Assembly: GCF_947331815.1 (NCBI RefSeq)
Contig: NZ_OX373462.1
Span: forward strand, 2,113,040-2,177,039
From: Cyanobacterium sp. uoEpiScrs1
Lineage (GTDB): Bacteria > Cyanobacteriota > Cyanobacteriia > Cyanobacteriales > Microcystaceae
Reading direction: 5' to 3'
DNA: 64,000 nucleotides
Under the pieces are notes generated by a model, which had not been told where the DNA came from, ran no database searches, and saw only the letters and a list, made by a program, of their open reading frames with translations. Each line of letters begins with the position of its first letter. Within the stretch, counting starts at the first letter, position 1. The translations under genes were made by a program, and so were the position numbers. Shown piece by piece: positions 23,053 through 32,322 of the stretch.

Positions 23053-23952
23053 ATGAAAAATAAATTGGCTTTAATAATTTTAGTTATGATATTTACTGCA
23101 ACTCGTCAATCTATCAGTTTAGCTGGAGGAATTTTAGAAAAAATTAAACAAAATGGAGTTATTAATGCTGGAACTAGTAGAGATTCCATTCCTTTTAGTT
23201 ACATTAATGATCAAGGGGAATGGGTCGGATATTCTTTAGATATTCTCGAAGTAATTCGTAAAGATATTCAAAAAAAAATAGGTGAACCAATTAAACTTAA
23301 TTTAGTAGAAGTAACTGCTAAAAATCGTCTTTCTTTTATTCAAAATAGAAATATTGATATTGAATGTTCTTCAACGACAGTTACTTGGAAACGAAGTCAA
23401 ACAGTAGATTTTACGGTGAGTTATTTTGCGAGTGGTACTAAAATTTTAGTTAAAAAGGGAAGTGAACTAGAAACAATTGAAACCCTTGCAGGTCGTAAGA
23501 TAGGGGTAATAACTAAGACTACGAATGAACGGGTGATTCAACAACAACAACCTGCTGCCAAATTAGTGAGAGTAAAAGACCACAATGACGGTTTAAAAAA
23601 ACTAGAAGAGGATAAAATAGATGCTTTTGCAGGTGATGGAATTATTTTAGAAGGATTAAAAAAAGAGTCTAGAAATCCCAGTTTATTAAAAGTAGTGCCA
23701 GAGTTTCCCTATGCCTATGAATCCTATGCTTGTATGGTTCCTCAAGATGAATCTGCTTGGCGAAATATTGTAGATTATAGTTTAGTTAAATTTATGCAAG
23801 GAATTGTTAGTGACCAACCTGAAACTGTGTCAGTTTATGAAAAATGGTTTGGAGAAGAAACTGGAATTACTCCTTATTCAAGAGAAGCAATTAATGATTA
23901 TTTTCAAGGAATTATTAATAGTTATGAATGGGTTCCCCTTATTCGTTATTAA
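23053..23952 (+). CDS. Amino-acid ABC transporter substrate-binding protein (SBP family 3)
   Basis: A periplasmic binding protein of 299 residues with a signal peptide (about residues 1-24) and the SBP_bac_3 fold. 'GVINAGTSRDSIPFSY' at the start of lobe 1 and 'GRKIGVITKTTNERV' in lobe 2 are typical of the GltI/aspartate-glutamate subgroup. The substrate is probably an acidic or polar amino acid (inference). No permease or ATPase gene is adjacent, so it is an orphan here. A 16-bp perfect hairpin overlaps the stop codon. Confidence 0.85.
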   Translation: MKNKLALIILVMIFTATRQSISLAGGILEKIKQNGVINAGTSRDSIPFSYINDQGEWVGYSLDILEVIRKDIQKKIGEPIKLNLVEVTAKNRLSFIQNRNIDIECSSTTVTWKRSQTVDFTVSYFASGTKILVKKGSELETIETLAGRKIGVITKTTNERVIQQQQPAAKLVRVKDHNDGLKKLEEDKIDAFAGDGIILEGLKKESRNPSLLKVVPEFPYAYESYACMVPQDESAWRNIVDYSLVKFMQGIVSDQPETVSVYEKWFGEETGITPYSREAINDYFQGIINSYEWVPLIRY

Positions 23953-23983
23953 ACTATTTAACATTACTTTAATAACGAATAAG
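23938..23983 (+). terminator. Hairpin spanning the stop codon of the solute-binding protein
   Basis: Perfect 16-bp inverted repeat (23938-23953 and 23968-23983) with a 14-nt loop; the TAA stop lies within the first arm. TCTTCTGT follows. Likely an intrinsic terminator or 3' stabilising stem. Confidence 0.65.
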
Positions 23984-24602
23984 TCTTCTGTATTAAAATA
24001 TGAACTAGACTTTAATTCCATACCAAGCTCTGTATTTTAACCAAGTTTATATATAATATAAGTATAAAAAACCATATAAAAATTAAAGGATGATATACTT
24101 TTTGGATAAATAGACAAAATATAGTTCAAAAAAATTGTATATCTGTTGTATAAATCGAGTAACATCATATAAAAAAATTAAGGTTATTTCATGGGAGTAC
24201 TACACTAAAATAGCGCAAATAAAATTAACTTAATAATAAAAACTTATTAAAAATTTTAACCTTAAAAAATATTATTGATATTGATAATGGAGAATAAAAA
24301 CTATTGTTCTTGTTATTACTTAATAACAACCTAAGTATAATTACATAATTACTACTATTATAAGCTTTATTTATGTATATATCGTGAGTTTATAGACTTT
24401 AAATAAAGAGAAAGAAGGTCAGGGTTATTTTTATGTTAAAACTATGCAAAACTGAATAAAAATAGTCTATATAAACAGTATCGATTAAAAAGGTATAGTT
24501 TTAACCATGGATTACTTTAAATAAACTTCAGTCTATTTAAAGTAACTCACTCAATGTATATAATCGATAATTATAAATTTATCGAAAATGTTTTCATATG
24601 AG
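23984..24602. other. AT-rich convergent spacer with a hairpin at 24512-24545
   Basis: About 620 bases of very AT-rich DNA between convergent genes. A perfect 12-bp inverted repeat (24512-24523 and 24534-24545) with a 10-nt loop lies 58 bases beyond the stop of the cysteine dioxygenase-like gene and may be its terminator. No gene is seen. Confidence 0.5.
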
Positions 24603-25229
24603 TTAAAATTTTTGTGCTTGATAGGTAATTGGATCAAAATTAAAACGACTTGATACAGTTTCACCATAAAGATTTAAAGTAAAAGTAGGCTCATTGCCTA
24701 TTGCTTCTACTTGATGAATTGCATTGCCAGTGAAACTGATAATATCTCCTCTATTAAGTATTTTTTCACTAACCTTTTGAAGTTGATTGGGAACTTCTGC
24801 AGTTGGTAATCGTTTCCAAAAACTATTTTTATGCTGTCCTCCTAAATTAGCTACCACTCCCCAAGCACCATGATTATGGATAGAGGTAGTAGTTCCTGGC
24901 AACATAATTTCGGTTTGAAGTGTTAAAGAGAATCCAGGTTCATCGTAAAGTAACGATAACGCAGTGCCCGTTTGGGGAGATGGTTCAGGAATAGCAGTTG
25001 TTATCCAATAAACATTAACGATTAACTTTCTTACCACTCGACGGATAGATTTTAGTAAATCTTCTTCCTTTTGGTTTGTCATTTCTCCTTGGACGACAAT
25101 GTCTTCGAGTTCTTCTAAAAAGCGATATAATCTATATGGTTTATTTTTTGATAACAAGTCCCATTCCTTAGGAGAATTAAATCCTAAACAATCACCATTG
25201 TCTGTGACTAACCAATCTTGTTTTACCAT
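24603..25229 (-). CDS. Cysteine dioxygenase type I family cupin
   Basis: A 208-residue cytosolic cupin. The metal-binding motif 'TSIHNHGAWGVVANLGG' lies near residues 115-132, and the second cupin histidine is in 'GNAIHQVEAIG' (about 172-182). This is the CDO_I / PCO-like family that oxidises cysteine or a related thiol to the sulfinate using Fe(II) and O2. The start at 25229 is ATG. Substrate specificity is uncertain because bacterial members include 3-mercaptopropionate dioxygenases. Confidence 0.75.
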   Translation of the reverse strand: MVKQDWLVTDNGDCLGFNSPKEWDLLSKNKPYRLYRFLEELEDIVVQGEMTNQKEEDLLKSIRRVVRKLIVNVYWITTAIPEPSPQTGTALSLLYDEPGFSLTLQTEIMLPGTTTSIHNHGAWGVVANLGGQHKNSFWKRLPTAEVPNQLQKVSEKILNRGDIISFTGNAIHQVEAIGNEPTFTLNLYGETVSSRFNFDPITYQAQKF

Positions 25230-25774
25230 TTGTTCTATTTATTAAGTAACTTCTAGAGAATCATATGCTCTTCAAACAAGTATCAACTAATGAGTGCATT
25301 TTACTTTCTATTAAACTATGTAACATATAATAGAATCTCATTTTTTGTTAATTGTTCAGTAGAACTAAGTAGAAATTCTTCTCTAATTAGTATAGAATCA
25401 TTCGTGTCATCGATAGTATTTGTAGTAAGTGTCATTGTTTTCTGACTTATGTAATGGATTTTTAAGGCTTTTTTCTAAAAAAAGCAGCTACTTGACAATA
25501 ATGATTAACTCATTGTTAAAAGGAAATAGATATCTCAATTGGTTTAATGATGATTTCTTTTTATCTAATCACTTAGTTAACCTCAACTGAGAGGAAGCCT
25601 TTGTCTTTTGTTATGTATTTAAGTGAATGAACTTGTTTTTGTTTCCTCCTCTACAGATATTATTGTAACTGAGTTAAAAAATGGAGTTTCTGAGAAGAAT
25701 AGTTTAAGGAAACTGATTGTTAGACTTATACTAATTTATATTGAGGTAATACATTGAGCTTGTTAAAAAACTAC
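25230..25774. other. Spacer with two short unexplained open frames
   Basis: Between the cupin gene and holB, both minus strand. One 39-codon ATG frame runs on the minus strand (25316-25435) and one 44-codon GTG frame on the plus strand (25623-25757). Neither has a convincing ribosome-binding site or a recognised family. In DNA this AT-rich, frames of this length are expected now and then by chance. Confidence 0.4.
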
Positions 25775-26734
25775 TTAGGAGTAAACAGAGATGATTTCTA
25801 AGAATAAACATTCCCAAACTAGTTGAGATTGTACATAACTTAAAAGACAGAGGCGAGATTTTTCTAGAACTTCTAATATTTTTTTATTTTGCAATCTCAT
25901 CCAATAATAATATTGCATATACTTTATCAACCATAGTTGAGTTTGTACATCAAGTTTTTCTGTAATAACTTTGGACAACTCTAATACTTCTATCTGATTA
26001 GAAGGTATTTTTTTTATTTTTTGATACAATTCTTCGGGGATATTTTTTAAATGTTGGCTAGCAATAATTGCTTCTCCTGGACTTCCTTGAGCAAGTGATA
26101 TTATCTCTGGATTTTTAGAGATATCTTTGTTTCCTTGCTTTTCTAAAACCTTAATTAAATTTTTAGAAGATAGACTATAGAAAGGAATTCTTTGGCAACG
26201 AGATACTAAAGTTGAAAGAAGACTATCTGTACTAAAAGCCAATAGAATAAGAGTAGCCTTCCCTGGCTCTTCCAACGTTTTTAATAATCCATTAGCCGCT
26301 GTTTCTGTCATAGTTTGTACATCTTCAATAATGACTAAAGAGCAAGGAGCTTCGAGAGGGGGGCGGTTAAGAAACCTAGTAACTTTTCGGATTTGTTCAA
26401 CCCTAACTTGTGGAAGAATCTTGCGGGTTATTCCTAAATTTTTAGCTTCTTGAGCTGTAATTAATTGGCCTTGATATTGATAAGTTGGTTCTACCCATAA
26501 TAGGTCAGGATGATTTCTTTCTCCGATACGTTTTTGAGCTAATATTTTCTTATCAGGAGGAGTATTTATAGATAACAAAGCTTCGCTGAAACATTTGGCG
26601 CCTAAACTACGTCCAACACCAGAAGGACCAGTGAATAAGTATGCTGGAGCAATCCTTTTTTTGACTATTATTTGTTCTAACAATTCAACAGCTTGAGGCT
26701 GTCCGATTAGTTTCTGAAAATGATTGATACTCAT
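25775..26734 (-). CDS. holB: DNA polymerase III subunit delta'
   Basis: Clamp-loader subunit that, with delta and tau/gamma, opens the beta clamp and places it on primed DNA. The 319-residue protein begins with the AAA+ segment 'LIGQPQAVELLEQ'. It has a Walker A-like 'GPSGVGRS' near residues 37-44, with Arg in place of the usual Lys. The sensor segment 'ANGLLKTLEEPGKATLILL' is near residues 148-166, and 'STLVSRCQRIPF' carries the SRC motif of clamp loaders. The Arg in the P-loop suggests weak or absent ATP hydrolysis, as is known for delta' proteins. The zinc-module cysteines of many bacterial homologues are not seen. Confidence 0.88.
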   Translation of the reverse strand: MSINHFQKLIGQPQAVELLEQIIVKKRIAPAYLFTGPSGVGRSLGAKCFSEALLSINTPPDKKILAQKRIGERNHPDLLWVEPTYQYQGQLITAQEAKNLGITRKILPQVRVEQIRKVTRFLNRPPLEAPCSLVIIEDVQTMTETAANGLLKTLEEPGKATLILLAFSTDSLLSTLVSRCQRIPFYSLSSKNLIKVLEKQGNKDISKNPEIISLAQGSPGEAIIASQHLKNIPEELYQKIKKIPSNQIEVLELSKVITEKLDVQTQLWLIKYMQYYYWMRLQNKKILEVLEKSRLCLLSYVQSQLVWECLFLEIISVYS

Positions 26735-26779
26735 TAAATAGTTTGAATTAGTCTATATTGGATAGGGAATTTTAGATTT

Positions 26780-27127
26780 ATGGCTCGATATACTTCTTCT
26801 TATCTAGTTAAGTTACCTCTGGACCAACTTCATCAAGTAATAAACAAAGTTTTACAGTCGTGTGGATTCGAATCCGTTTACAATGCAATGGATTATATAA
26901 TGGCACAGGAGATTCCGGGTCAGGTAGTTTTCTCTAAATTGGTAACGGTGGAAATTCTTATTGATAGCACTAAAGCAAAGGGGAATGAAATTCCTATCAC
27001 TTGGGTTATAAAAAATGATGAATTACCCTTACAAGTTACCAACCATTGTCAACAACGATTTGAACAGATTCAGGAGATAATTAGTCAATGTCAACAATGG
27101 CACTTAATTGCCTCTGCCATAAATTAA
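26780..27127 (+). CDS. Conserved cyanobacterial hypothetical protein
   Basis: A 115-residue soluble protein with no membrane segment. I recognise no named domain, but the N-terminus 'MARYTSSYLVKLPLDQL' and the overall pattern look like small conserved cyanobacterial proteins. It is divergent from holB with only 45 bases between starts and convergent with the copper ATPase 45 bases downstream. This tight placement in a genome full of long spacers supports a real gene. Confidence 0.7.
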   Translation: MARYTSSYLVKLPLDQLHQVINKVLQSCGFESVYNAMDYIMAQEIPGQVVFSKLVTVEILIDSTKAKGNEIPITWVIKNDELPLQVTNHCQQRFEQIQEIISQCQQWHLIASAIN

Positions 27128-27172
27128 TTATTATCAAGTAAAGTCTGACTCAAATTTTTCCAGTAATTTAAG

Positions 27173-29602
27173 TCATTTATTAGATAGATTGGGAAATTGA
27201 CTACGCAATAACAAGGAATTGGTAACTACGGTAATGGAACTGCAAGCCATGAATCCTCCTGCTAAGGCTGGACTAACACTAAACCCCAGAGTTGGTAGTA
27301 AGATCCCTGCAGCGATCGGAATAGTCAGGAGATTATATCCTAAAGCCCAAAAGAGATTTTGACGAATTTTATTAAAAGTTGCTAGACTCAAGTCAACAGA
27401 TTGAACCACTGATGATAAGTGTGTTCCCATCAATACAATATCTGCTGTATCTAAAGCAATCTCTGTAGCTCCTTGCAGGGATACTCCTAAGTCTGCTTGA
27501 GCCAATGCTGGAGCATCGTTGATGCCGTCTCCAACCATAGCAACTTTTTTGAATCGGGGGTGAGCGGTTAAAAAGGAAGGTATTTGAGCCTTTGTTTTCT
27601 GTTGTTGAAGAGACTGGATAATGATAGCTTTCTCGTCCGGCCGTACTCGGGAAAATACTTGGTTAATACCTAACTGTTGAGCTATGGATTCAGCAACAAT
27701 TTGGTGGTCGCCTGTTACTAAAATAACCTCTAATCCTTTGTCTTGAAGACAGGTTATGGTTTCTTTCGCATCAGGACGTAAGGTATCTTCGAGGACAATA
27801 ACTCCCTGCACTTCCTTTTCAATTACTATATAAACTAAAGTTTTATCTTCTTTGATTGAAGCTTCTCTCTCGTTGAAGATAATTCCCTGCTCTTTTAACC
27901 AATCTTTGTGACCTAACAAAACTGACTTTCCCTCAACTATTGCACTTACTCCTAGTCCTGCTTGAGTTTGAAAGTGCTCAGCCTTTAAGAGAAGTAGTTT
28001 CTGGCGTTGAGCTTCTTCCAAAATTGCGATTGCTAGAGGATGATTCGTACCACTTTCGACGGTCGCCGCTAATTGCAGTAATCTTTGAGGACTAATCTGA
28101 GCTAGAGGAATACAGTCAGTTACCATCGGACATCCGAGAGTTAAGGTCCCTGTTTTATCAAACACAATAGTGTCAAGTTGATGCACCTTTTCTAAGACAT
28201 CTCCCCCTTTGATTAACAATCCCCGTTCAGCCCCGATTCCCGTTCCTACTAAAATAGCGGTAGGAGTCGCGAGCCCTAAAGCACAGGGGCATGCTACTAC
28301 TAAAACGGCAATTGCTAACTTGACACTTAACAGTATAGGAGAAGAGGAGAGATGATGAGAGGACGACAAAGGAGCAACTTCCAACGCTTCAATTCCTATT
28401 GATTGGCTATGATTGCTTATTTCCAAAACCTGTGGATATATTTTTGTTCCGATTCCTAGCCAAAAGACAAAAGTTAGTAAAGCGATCGTCATCACCCCAT
28501 AGGCGAAATAACCAGCAACTGTATCGGCAAATTTTTGAATAGGAGCTTTGCGGGTTTGGGCATCTTCAACAGAAGCTATAATCCTGGCTAAAGTGGTATC
28601 GTTTCCGATATGGGTTGTCTTAACAGCAATTGCTCCCGACTGATTAAGAGTACCGGCAATCACTTTATCTTTAACTTGTTTAAGAACCGGTATTGATTCT
28701 CCTGTAACCAAGGACTCATTTATAAGAGTTTCTCCTGTCACTACTTCTCCGTCAACAGGAATTTTTTCTCCAGGAAGAACCCGTATCCATTCACCCATCT
28801 GCACTTGTTCAACAGGAATTTCGATACTAGAAGTATCTTCATTAAAAGGATCGCCAATTAAACGAGCGACAGGTGGTTGCAAAGCAATTAAAGCTTCTAG
28901 GGCATCGGAGGTACGGTTCTTCGCTTGTCCTTCCAAAAGGCGTCCTAGTAAAATAAAGCCCAAAAGCATAACGGGCTCATCAAAAAAACATTCCCACCCC
29001 AACTGAGGAAATAACAATGCAATGAAACTAGCAAAATAGGAACTTACAGTTCCTATGCCCACTAGAGTATTCATATTAGCCATACCATAACGTAAGCCCT
29101 TCCAACCATCGATAATAATCTCTCGTCCAGGAATTGATAAAGCTAAAGTGGCTAGTCCTCCATGAAACCAGATATTACCGATCACGGGAATCGTAATACT
29201 TTCTAAATGTTGTAAGTGTCCTAACCCTGAAAATATCAATAAAATAGCGGCAGTAATTAGTTTCCATTTATATTGTTGCTTGTGTTGTTCCTTACGTTTG
29301 GCTGTATTTGCATGGGTTAGACTAAAGACCGAGTTTGACGAGTTTCTTAAATTAGAAGGAAAGCCAACGCAAGTCAGTTTGTCAGCGAGGGTTTGGGGTT
29401 GTACTTTTCCAAATTCATATTCAACAACAGCAACTTCGGTAATTAAGTTAACACAAGCGGATACAACCCCAGGCTGTTTACTTAACTGTCTTTCTACTGC
29501 TTTGACACATCCGGCACATTTCATTTCAGATACGTCTAAGACAATAGTCTCTGTCTTAAGTTGGGAAGGAGTTTCTTCAGTTTTGGGGGACAGTTGCACC
29601 AT
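27173..29602 (-). CDS. ctaA: Copper-translocating P1B-type ATPase (CtaA-like)
   Basis: An inner-membrane pump of 809 residues. An N-terminal heavy-metal-associated domain carries the metal-binding C29-A-G-C32. About eight membrane helices follow, with the CPC ion-binding motif near residue 440. The phosphorylated 'DKTGTLT' is at about 479 and 'GDGINDAP' at about 692. The N-terminus resembles cyanobacterial CtaA more than PacS, as far as I recall them; CtaA imports Cu+ for plastocyanin and cytochrome oxidase. The start is ATG 29602. Whether it imports or exports copper here is not provable from sequence, so the symbol is tentative. Confidence 0.85.
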   Translation of the reverse strand: MVQLSPKTEETPSQLKTETIVLDVSEMKCAGCVKAVERQLSKQPGVVSACVNLITEVAVVEYEFGKVQPQTLADKLTCVGFPSNLRNSSNSVFSLTHANTAKRKEQHKQQYKWKLITAAILLIFSGLGHLQHLESITIPVIGNIWFHGGLATLALSIPGREIIIDGWKGLRYGMANMNTLVGIGTVSSYFASFIALLFPQLGWECFFDEPVMLLGFILLGRLLEGQAKNRTSDALEALIALQPPVARLIGDPFNEDTSSIEIPVEQVQMGEWIRVLPGEKIPVDGEVVTGETLINESLVTGESIPVLKQVKDKVIAGTLNQSGAIAVKTTHIGNDTTLARIIASVEDAQTRKAPIQKFADTVAGYFAYGVMTIALLTFVFWLGIGTKIYPQVLEISNHSQSIGIEALEVAPLSSSHHLSSSPILLSVKLAIAVLVVACPCALGLATPTAILVGTGIGAERGLLIKGGDVLEKVHQLDTIVFDKTGTLTLGCPMVTDCIPLAQISPQRLLQLAATVESGTNHPLAIAILEEAQRQKLLLLKAEHFQTQAGLGVSAIVEGKSVLLGHKDWLKEQGIIFNEREASIKEDKTLVYIVIEKEVQGVIVLEDTLRPDAKETITCLQDKGLEVILVTGDHQIVAESIAQQLGINQVFSRVRPDEKAIIIQSLQQQKTKAQIPSFLTAHPRFKKVAMVGDGINDAPALAQADLGVSLQGATEIALDTADIVLMGTHLSSVVQSVDLSLATFNKIRQNLFWALGYNLLTIPIAAGILLPTLGFSVSPALAGGFMACSSITVVTNSLLLRSQFPNLSNK

Positions 29603-30031
29603 ATTATTTAATTCGTAAATACTTATTAGGCTTGATATTAATTACAAAATTAGACTTAGATCTAAATTCTAATAAGCCTTGGAAAGATGATGTATCTTAG
29701 GAGAATTATTTTAACGTCATCTTCAACATTTATCGGGTGGATCATACGATGTCATCAACTACCGATTTTACTATTGCTGACATTGAACTTTGTATATAGA
29801 CTTTGTCTTAACTATAAGAACTTTTTCAAGTTTTTGTTTTCAACTGTGAAGTCTAATAATAATAGTTTTCCATTTTATGTCATTTATGCCTAATTTACCC
29901 CAACTAGACAGGAATAATACTAAACTCAGTTCTAATATTTCTCTTTTGCGAGAGAGTATGACTTCGAAGCTCTCTACTCTGAATGAGAGAAATTTATAAG
30001 TTAACCTTTTTACTTAACAATAACGAACAGT
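29603..30031. other. Spacer between ctaA and dnaN
   Basis: About 430 bases upstream of ctaA and downstream of dnaN (both minus). A small imperfect AGAGAG/CTCTCT hairpin at 29951-29975 lies about 57 bases beyond the dnaN stop and could contribute to termination. No gene is recognised. Confidence 0.4.
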
Positions 30032-31213
30032 TTATCGTACAATTTGCACAGGCATCACTAGATAAATCATTTTTATTCCTCCTAAAGGTGTTAAAATCGC
30101 AGGCTGATTATCTGCGTTTAATTGCATCTGGAATTCTTTGGTTGGTAACGCCTTTAGCCCATCCATCAGATACTTAACATTAAAGGCAATATCACCGCTT
30201 TCTCCAGTGATTTGAGCTGGTATAGATTCTTTAGCCCTACCTAAGCCCTGTGCTTCTACTGATAATGATATCTGCCCTTTTTCTTCATCCAGAGTACACT
30301 TCACTAAGTTATTTCTTTGATCGGCCAATACAGCCACCCTTTCAAGACTACTTATAAACTGTTTACGATCCAGGCTTACTGTTCGTTTAAATTGAAGGGG
30401 AATGAGTTTATTATAAAGAGGATATGTTCCATCTAGTCTACGGCTGGTAAGTCGTTGTTCTCCCAACTCAAATACCATCTGAGTATCATCCACACATAAA
30501 ATTATTAGATCTGTAACTTGACGATTAGCAAATATACGCTCTAATTCTCGTAAGGCTCTAGCAGGAATAGTGGCCGAAAATCCTGTAAAATTGCCTTCAG
30601 ACATTTCTTGTATTTTTTCTTCTCCATCTGTTTTAACCTGTAAAGAGGTTTTTACGACGGCTAAACGGTGTCCATCAGTGGCAGCAAATTCCAATCCATT
30701 TGAATTTCCAACAACATGAACTCCTGTTAAAATTTGTTTAGTTTCATCACTACTAGCTGCAAATAAAGATCCTTTTAACCCTTCGGTTAAAAGGGCGATA
30801 GGTAATTTAAGGGTTTCTCCTTCTTTTACTGTAGGAAGTTCAGGAAATTCCTCAGCATTCATAGCTTGTATTTGAAACTGTCCTGATGCTGATTTAAGAA
30901 GAATTAATTGGGTGTCGTTTTCTAGATTATCTTCGTTAGCAATAAGAGTAATTTCTCCTTCTGGAAGTCGCGAAACAAGGTCATTGAGTATTTTTGCTGG
31001 CAGGGTTATTTTTCCTCCTTGGCTAACATCAGCACTAAAACTGGTTTCAATGCCTAAACTAAGATCGAAAGCGGTAAGGCTAACTCGGCCCTTGTTGGCA
31101 TCCGCCACTACTAACACATTACCTAACACAGGATGAGTGGGACGGGAAGGAACGGCACGATTGACTAAAGAAAGGTTACTGTTAAGTTGATCTTGACTAC
31201 AAACAAATTCCAT
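30032..31213 (-). CDS. dnaN: DNA polymerase III beta sliding clamp
   Basis: Ring-forming processivity factor of 393 residues built of three repeated clamp domains. Recognisable features are the start 'MEFVCSQDQLNSNLSLVNRAV', 'ATDGHRLAVVKT' in domain 2, and the C-terminal 'PVQIVR', a variant of the usual '(M)PM(R)' ending. GGAG lies about ten bases before the ATG. It stands alone, without dnaA or recF next to it, as is common in cyanobacteria. Confidence 0.97.
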   Translation of the reverse strand: MEFVCSQDQLNSNLSLVNRAVPSRPTHPVLGNVLVVADANKGRVSLTAFDLSLGIETSFSADVSQGGKITLPAKILNDLVSRLPEGEITLIANEDNLENDTQLILLKSASGQFQIQAMNAEEFPELPTVKEGETLKLPIALLTEGLKGSLFAASSDETKQILTGVHVVGNSNGLEFAATDGHRLAVVKTSLQVKTDGEEKIQEMSEGNFTGFSATIPARALRELERIFANRQVTDLIILCVDDTQMVFELGEQRLTSRRLDGTYPLYNKLIPLQFKRTVSLDRKQFISSLERVAVLADQRNNLVKCTLDEEKGQISLSVEAQGLGRAKESIPAQITGESGDIAFNVKYLMDGLKALPTKEFQMQLNADNQPAILTPLGGIKMIYLVMPVQIVR

Positions 31214-31624
31214 AAAATAGAATCTCCAGAATGATAAATAATTTTTTCAAAAGTTTGAAAGACTGTTTGTCAAAAAAAAATTTTAGGAAAGACTTTGTCT
31301 CCATTAAAGATAATCAATGCATCAGTACTGTATAACTATACTCAAGAGAGATAGTATTAAAGCATCCAATATTACCAAAAACTTTGCATGTGACATCTGC
31401 AAATATAGGTATTAATCTTGAATATATGTCCACTTTAATTACTTTTAGGATATTAATTAATAAGCTACAGAATTTAAAGAAATTTATTTATGATTAACAG
31501 CTCAGCTTACTGTTAACGTAATTGATCCCTACAAATAAGCAAGACTAAAGGGCATAAAATTTGTATGCCCTTAGATTTTGTTAGAACTTGTCTATAATAA
31601 GTTATCAGTTCAAGCGAATTAAGG
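31214..31624. other. Spacer with a hairpin at 31548-31572
   Basis: About 410 bases. A perfect 9-bp inverted repeat (31548-31556 and 31564-31572, GC-containing) with a 7-nt loop lies about 55 bases beyond the stop of the DUF2996 gene and may act as its terminator. The remainder, upstream of dnaN, should carry the dnaN promoter. No gene is seen. Confidence 0.45.
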
Positions 31625-32065
31625 TTAATTACGAGTGAGCCACTTTTGACCGTTAAGGCGTTGCAAAGTATACAATACCATTAAATCCAAGGTAACTTTT
31701 CGTTCATCAATCATAAACGATTCAATGGTACTTGGGGGAAGCCCATTAATCCCATAGGAAAAAGCCTTAGAGCTGCTAATATCTCCTTCTAGAAAATACA
31801 AGTTAAACTGGCGCTGACCATTATTCCAAGTTCCAATAACCTGCCAGTATGGCTCATCAGTATTAGCTCCGGAAAAAGTTAACTTTTCCCGAGAAAAAGA
31901 CAATTTAATATCAGTCAGTCCCATTTCGGTCAGTTTCTTTTGCAAAGTCGGTGTAAAATGCTGCTCCATAAATTGAGTAAAAGGCTTATCTTCAAGAGCA
32001 GGAGGTTTCTCTTTTTTTTTAGCTGCCAGTTTAGCCTTGGCGTTAGGAGTGGTTTCTTCTACCAT
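31625..32065 (-). CDS. DUF2996 family protein
   Basis: A soluble protein of about 146 residues from the ATG at 32065. A GTG or ATG further upstream (to 32107) would add an unlikely 14-residue extension. The N-terminal part is lysine- and alanine-rich ('KAKLAAKKKEKPPALEDKPF'). The C-terminal domain, with 'YWQVIGTWNNGQRQFNLYF' and 'KVTLDLMVLYTLQRLNGQKWL', matches the DUF2996 pattern found in cyanobacteria and plastids. The function is not established. It is divergent from the helical-repeat protein gene. Confidence 0.75.
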   Translation of the reverse strand: MVEETTPNAKAKLAAKKKEKPPALEDKPFTQFMEQHFTPTLQKKLTEMGLTDIKLSFSREKLTFSGANTDEPYWQVIGTWNNGQRQFNLYFLEGDISSSKAFSYGINGLPPSTIESFMIDERKVTLDLMVLYTLQRLNGQKWLTRN

Positions 32066-32322
32066 AATTAAATGATTGGGTAAGACTGTGATCACATCAC
32101 AATACAATAAATATTCAAAAGACCAGTATCTTTGAGAAAGATACGTTTAGATCCTAATCTATAATGAATCATCCCCTAAAGACTACTAAGTTTTAACATA
32201 GACTCAGAATTTCTCAAGATTATTCAATCACAATTTGCCACTTCAGAAAAATTTAGAGATAATGACCAACGAAACCTTTGTGGGTGATGAGGAAACATCA
32301 AGACTTTATGGTCTCTTGAGCT

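Noticed and set aside
26850-26880. A TTCGAA-containing stretch resembling a tRNA T-arm
   Set aside because: It lies inside an intact conserved gene and has no matching acceptor or anticodon stems.
29687-29893. 68-codon plus-strand frame in the ctaA upstream spacer
   Set aside because: Its translation is low in complexity with no recognisable family or ribosome-binding site; such frames arise by chance in AT-rich DNA.
30912-31136. Plus-strand open frames inside dnaN and similar frames inside gap1, tamB, phosphoketolase, sir and others
   Set aside because: They lie opposite well-supported genes and their sequences look like antisense translations without family resemblance.
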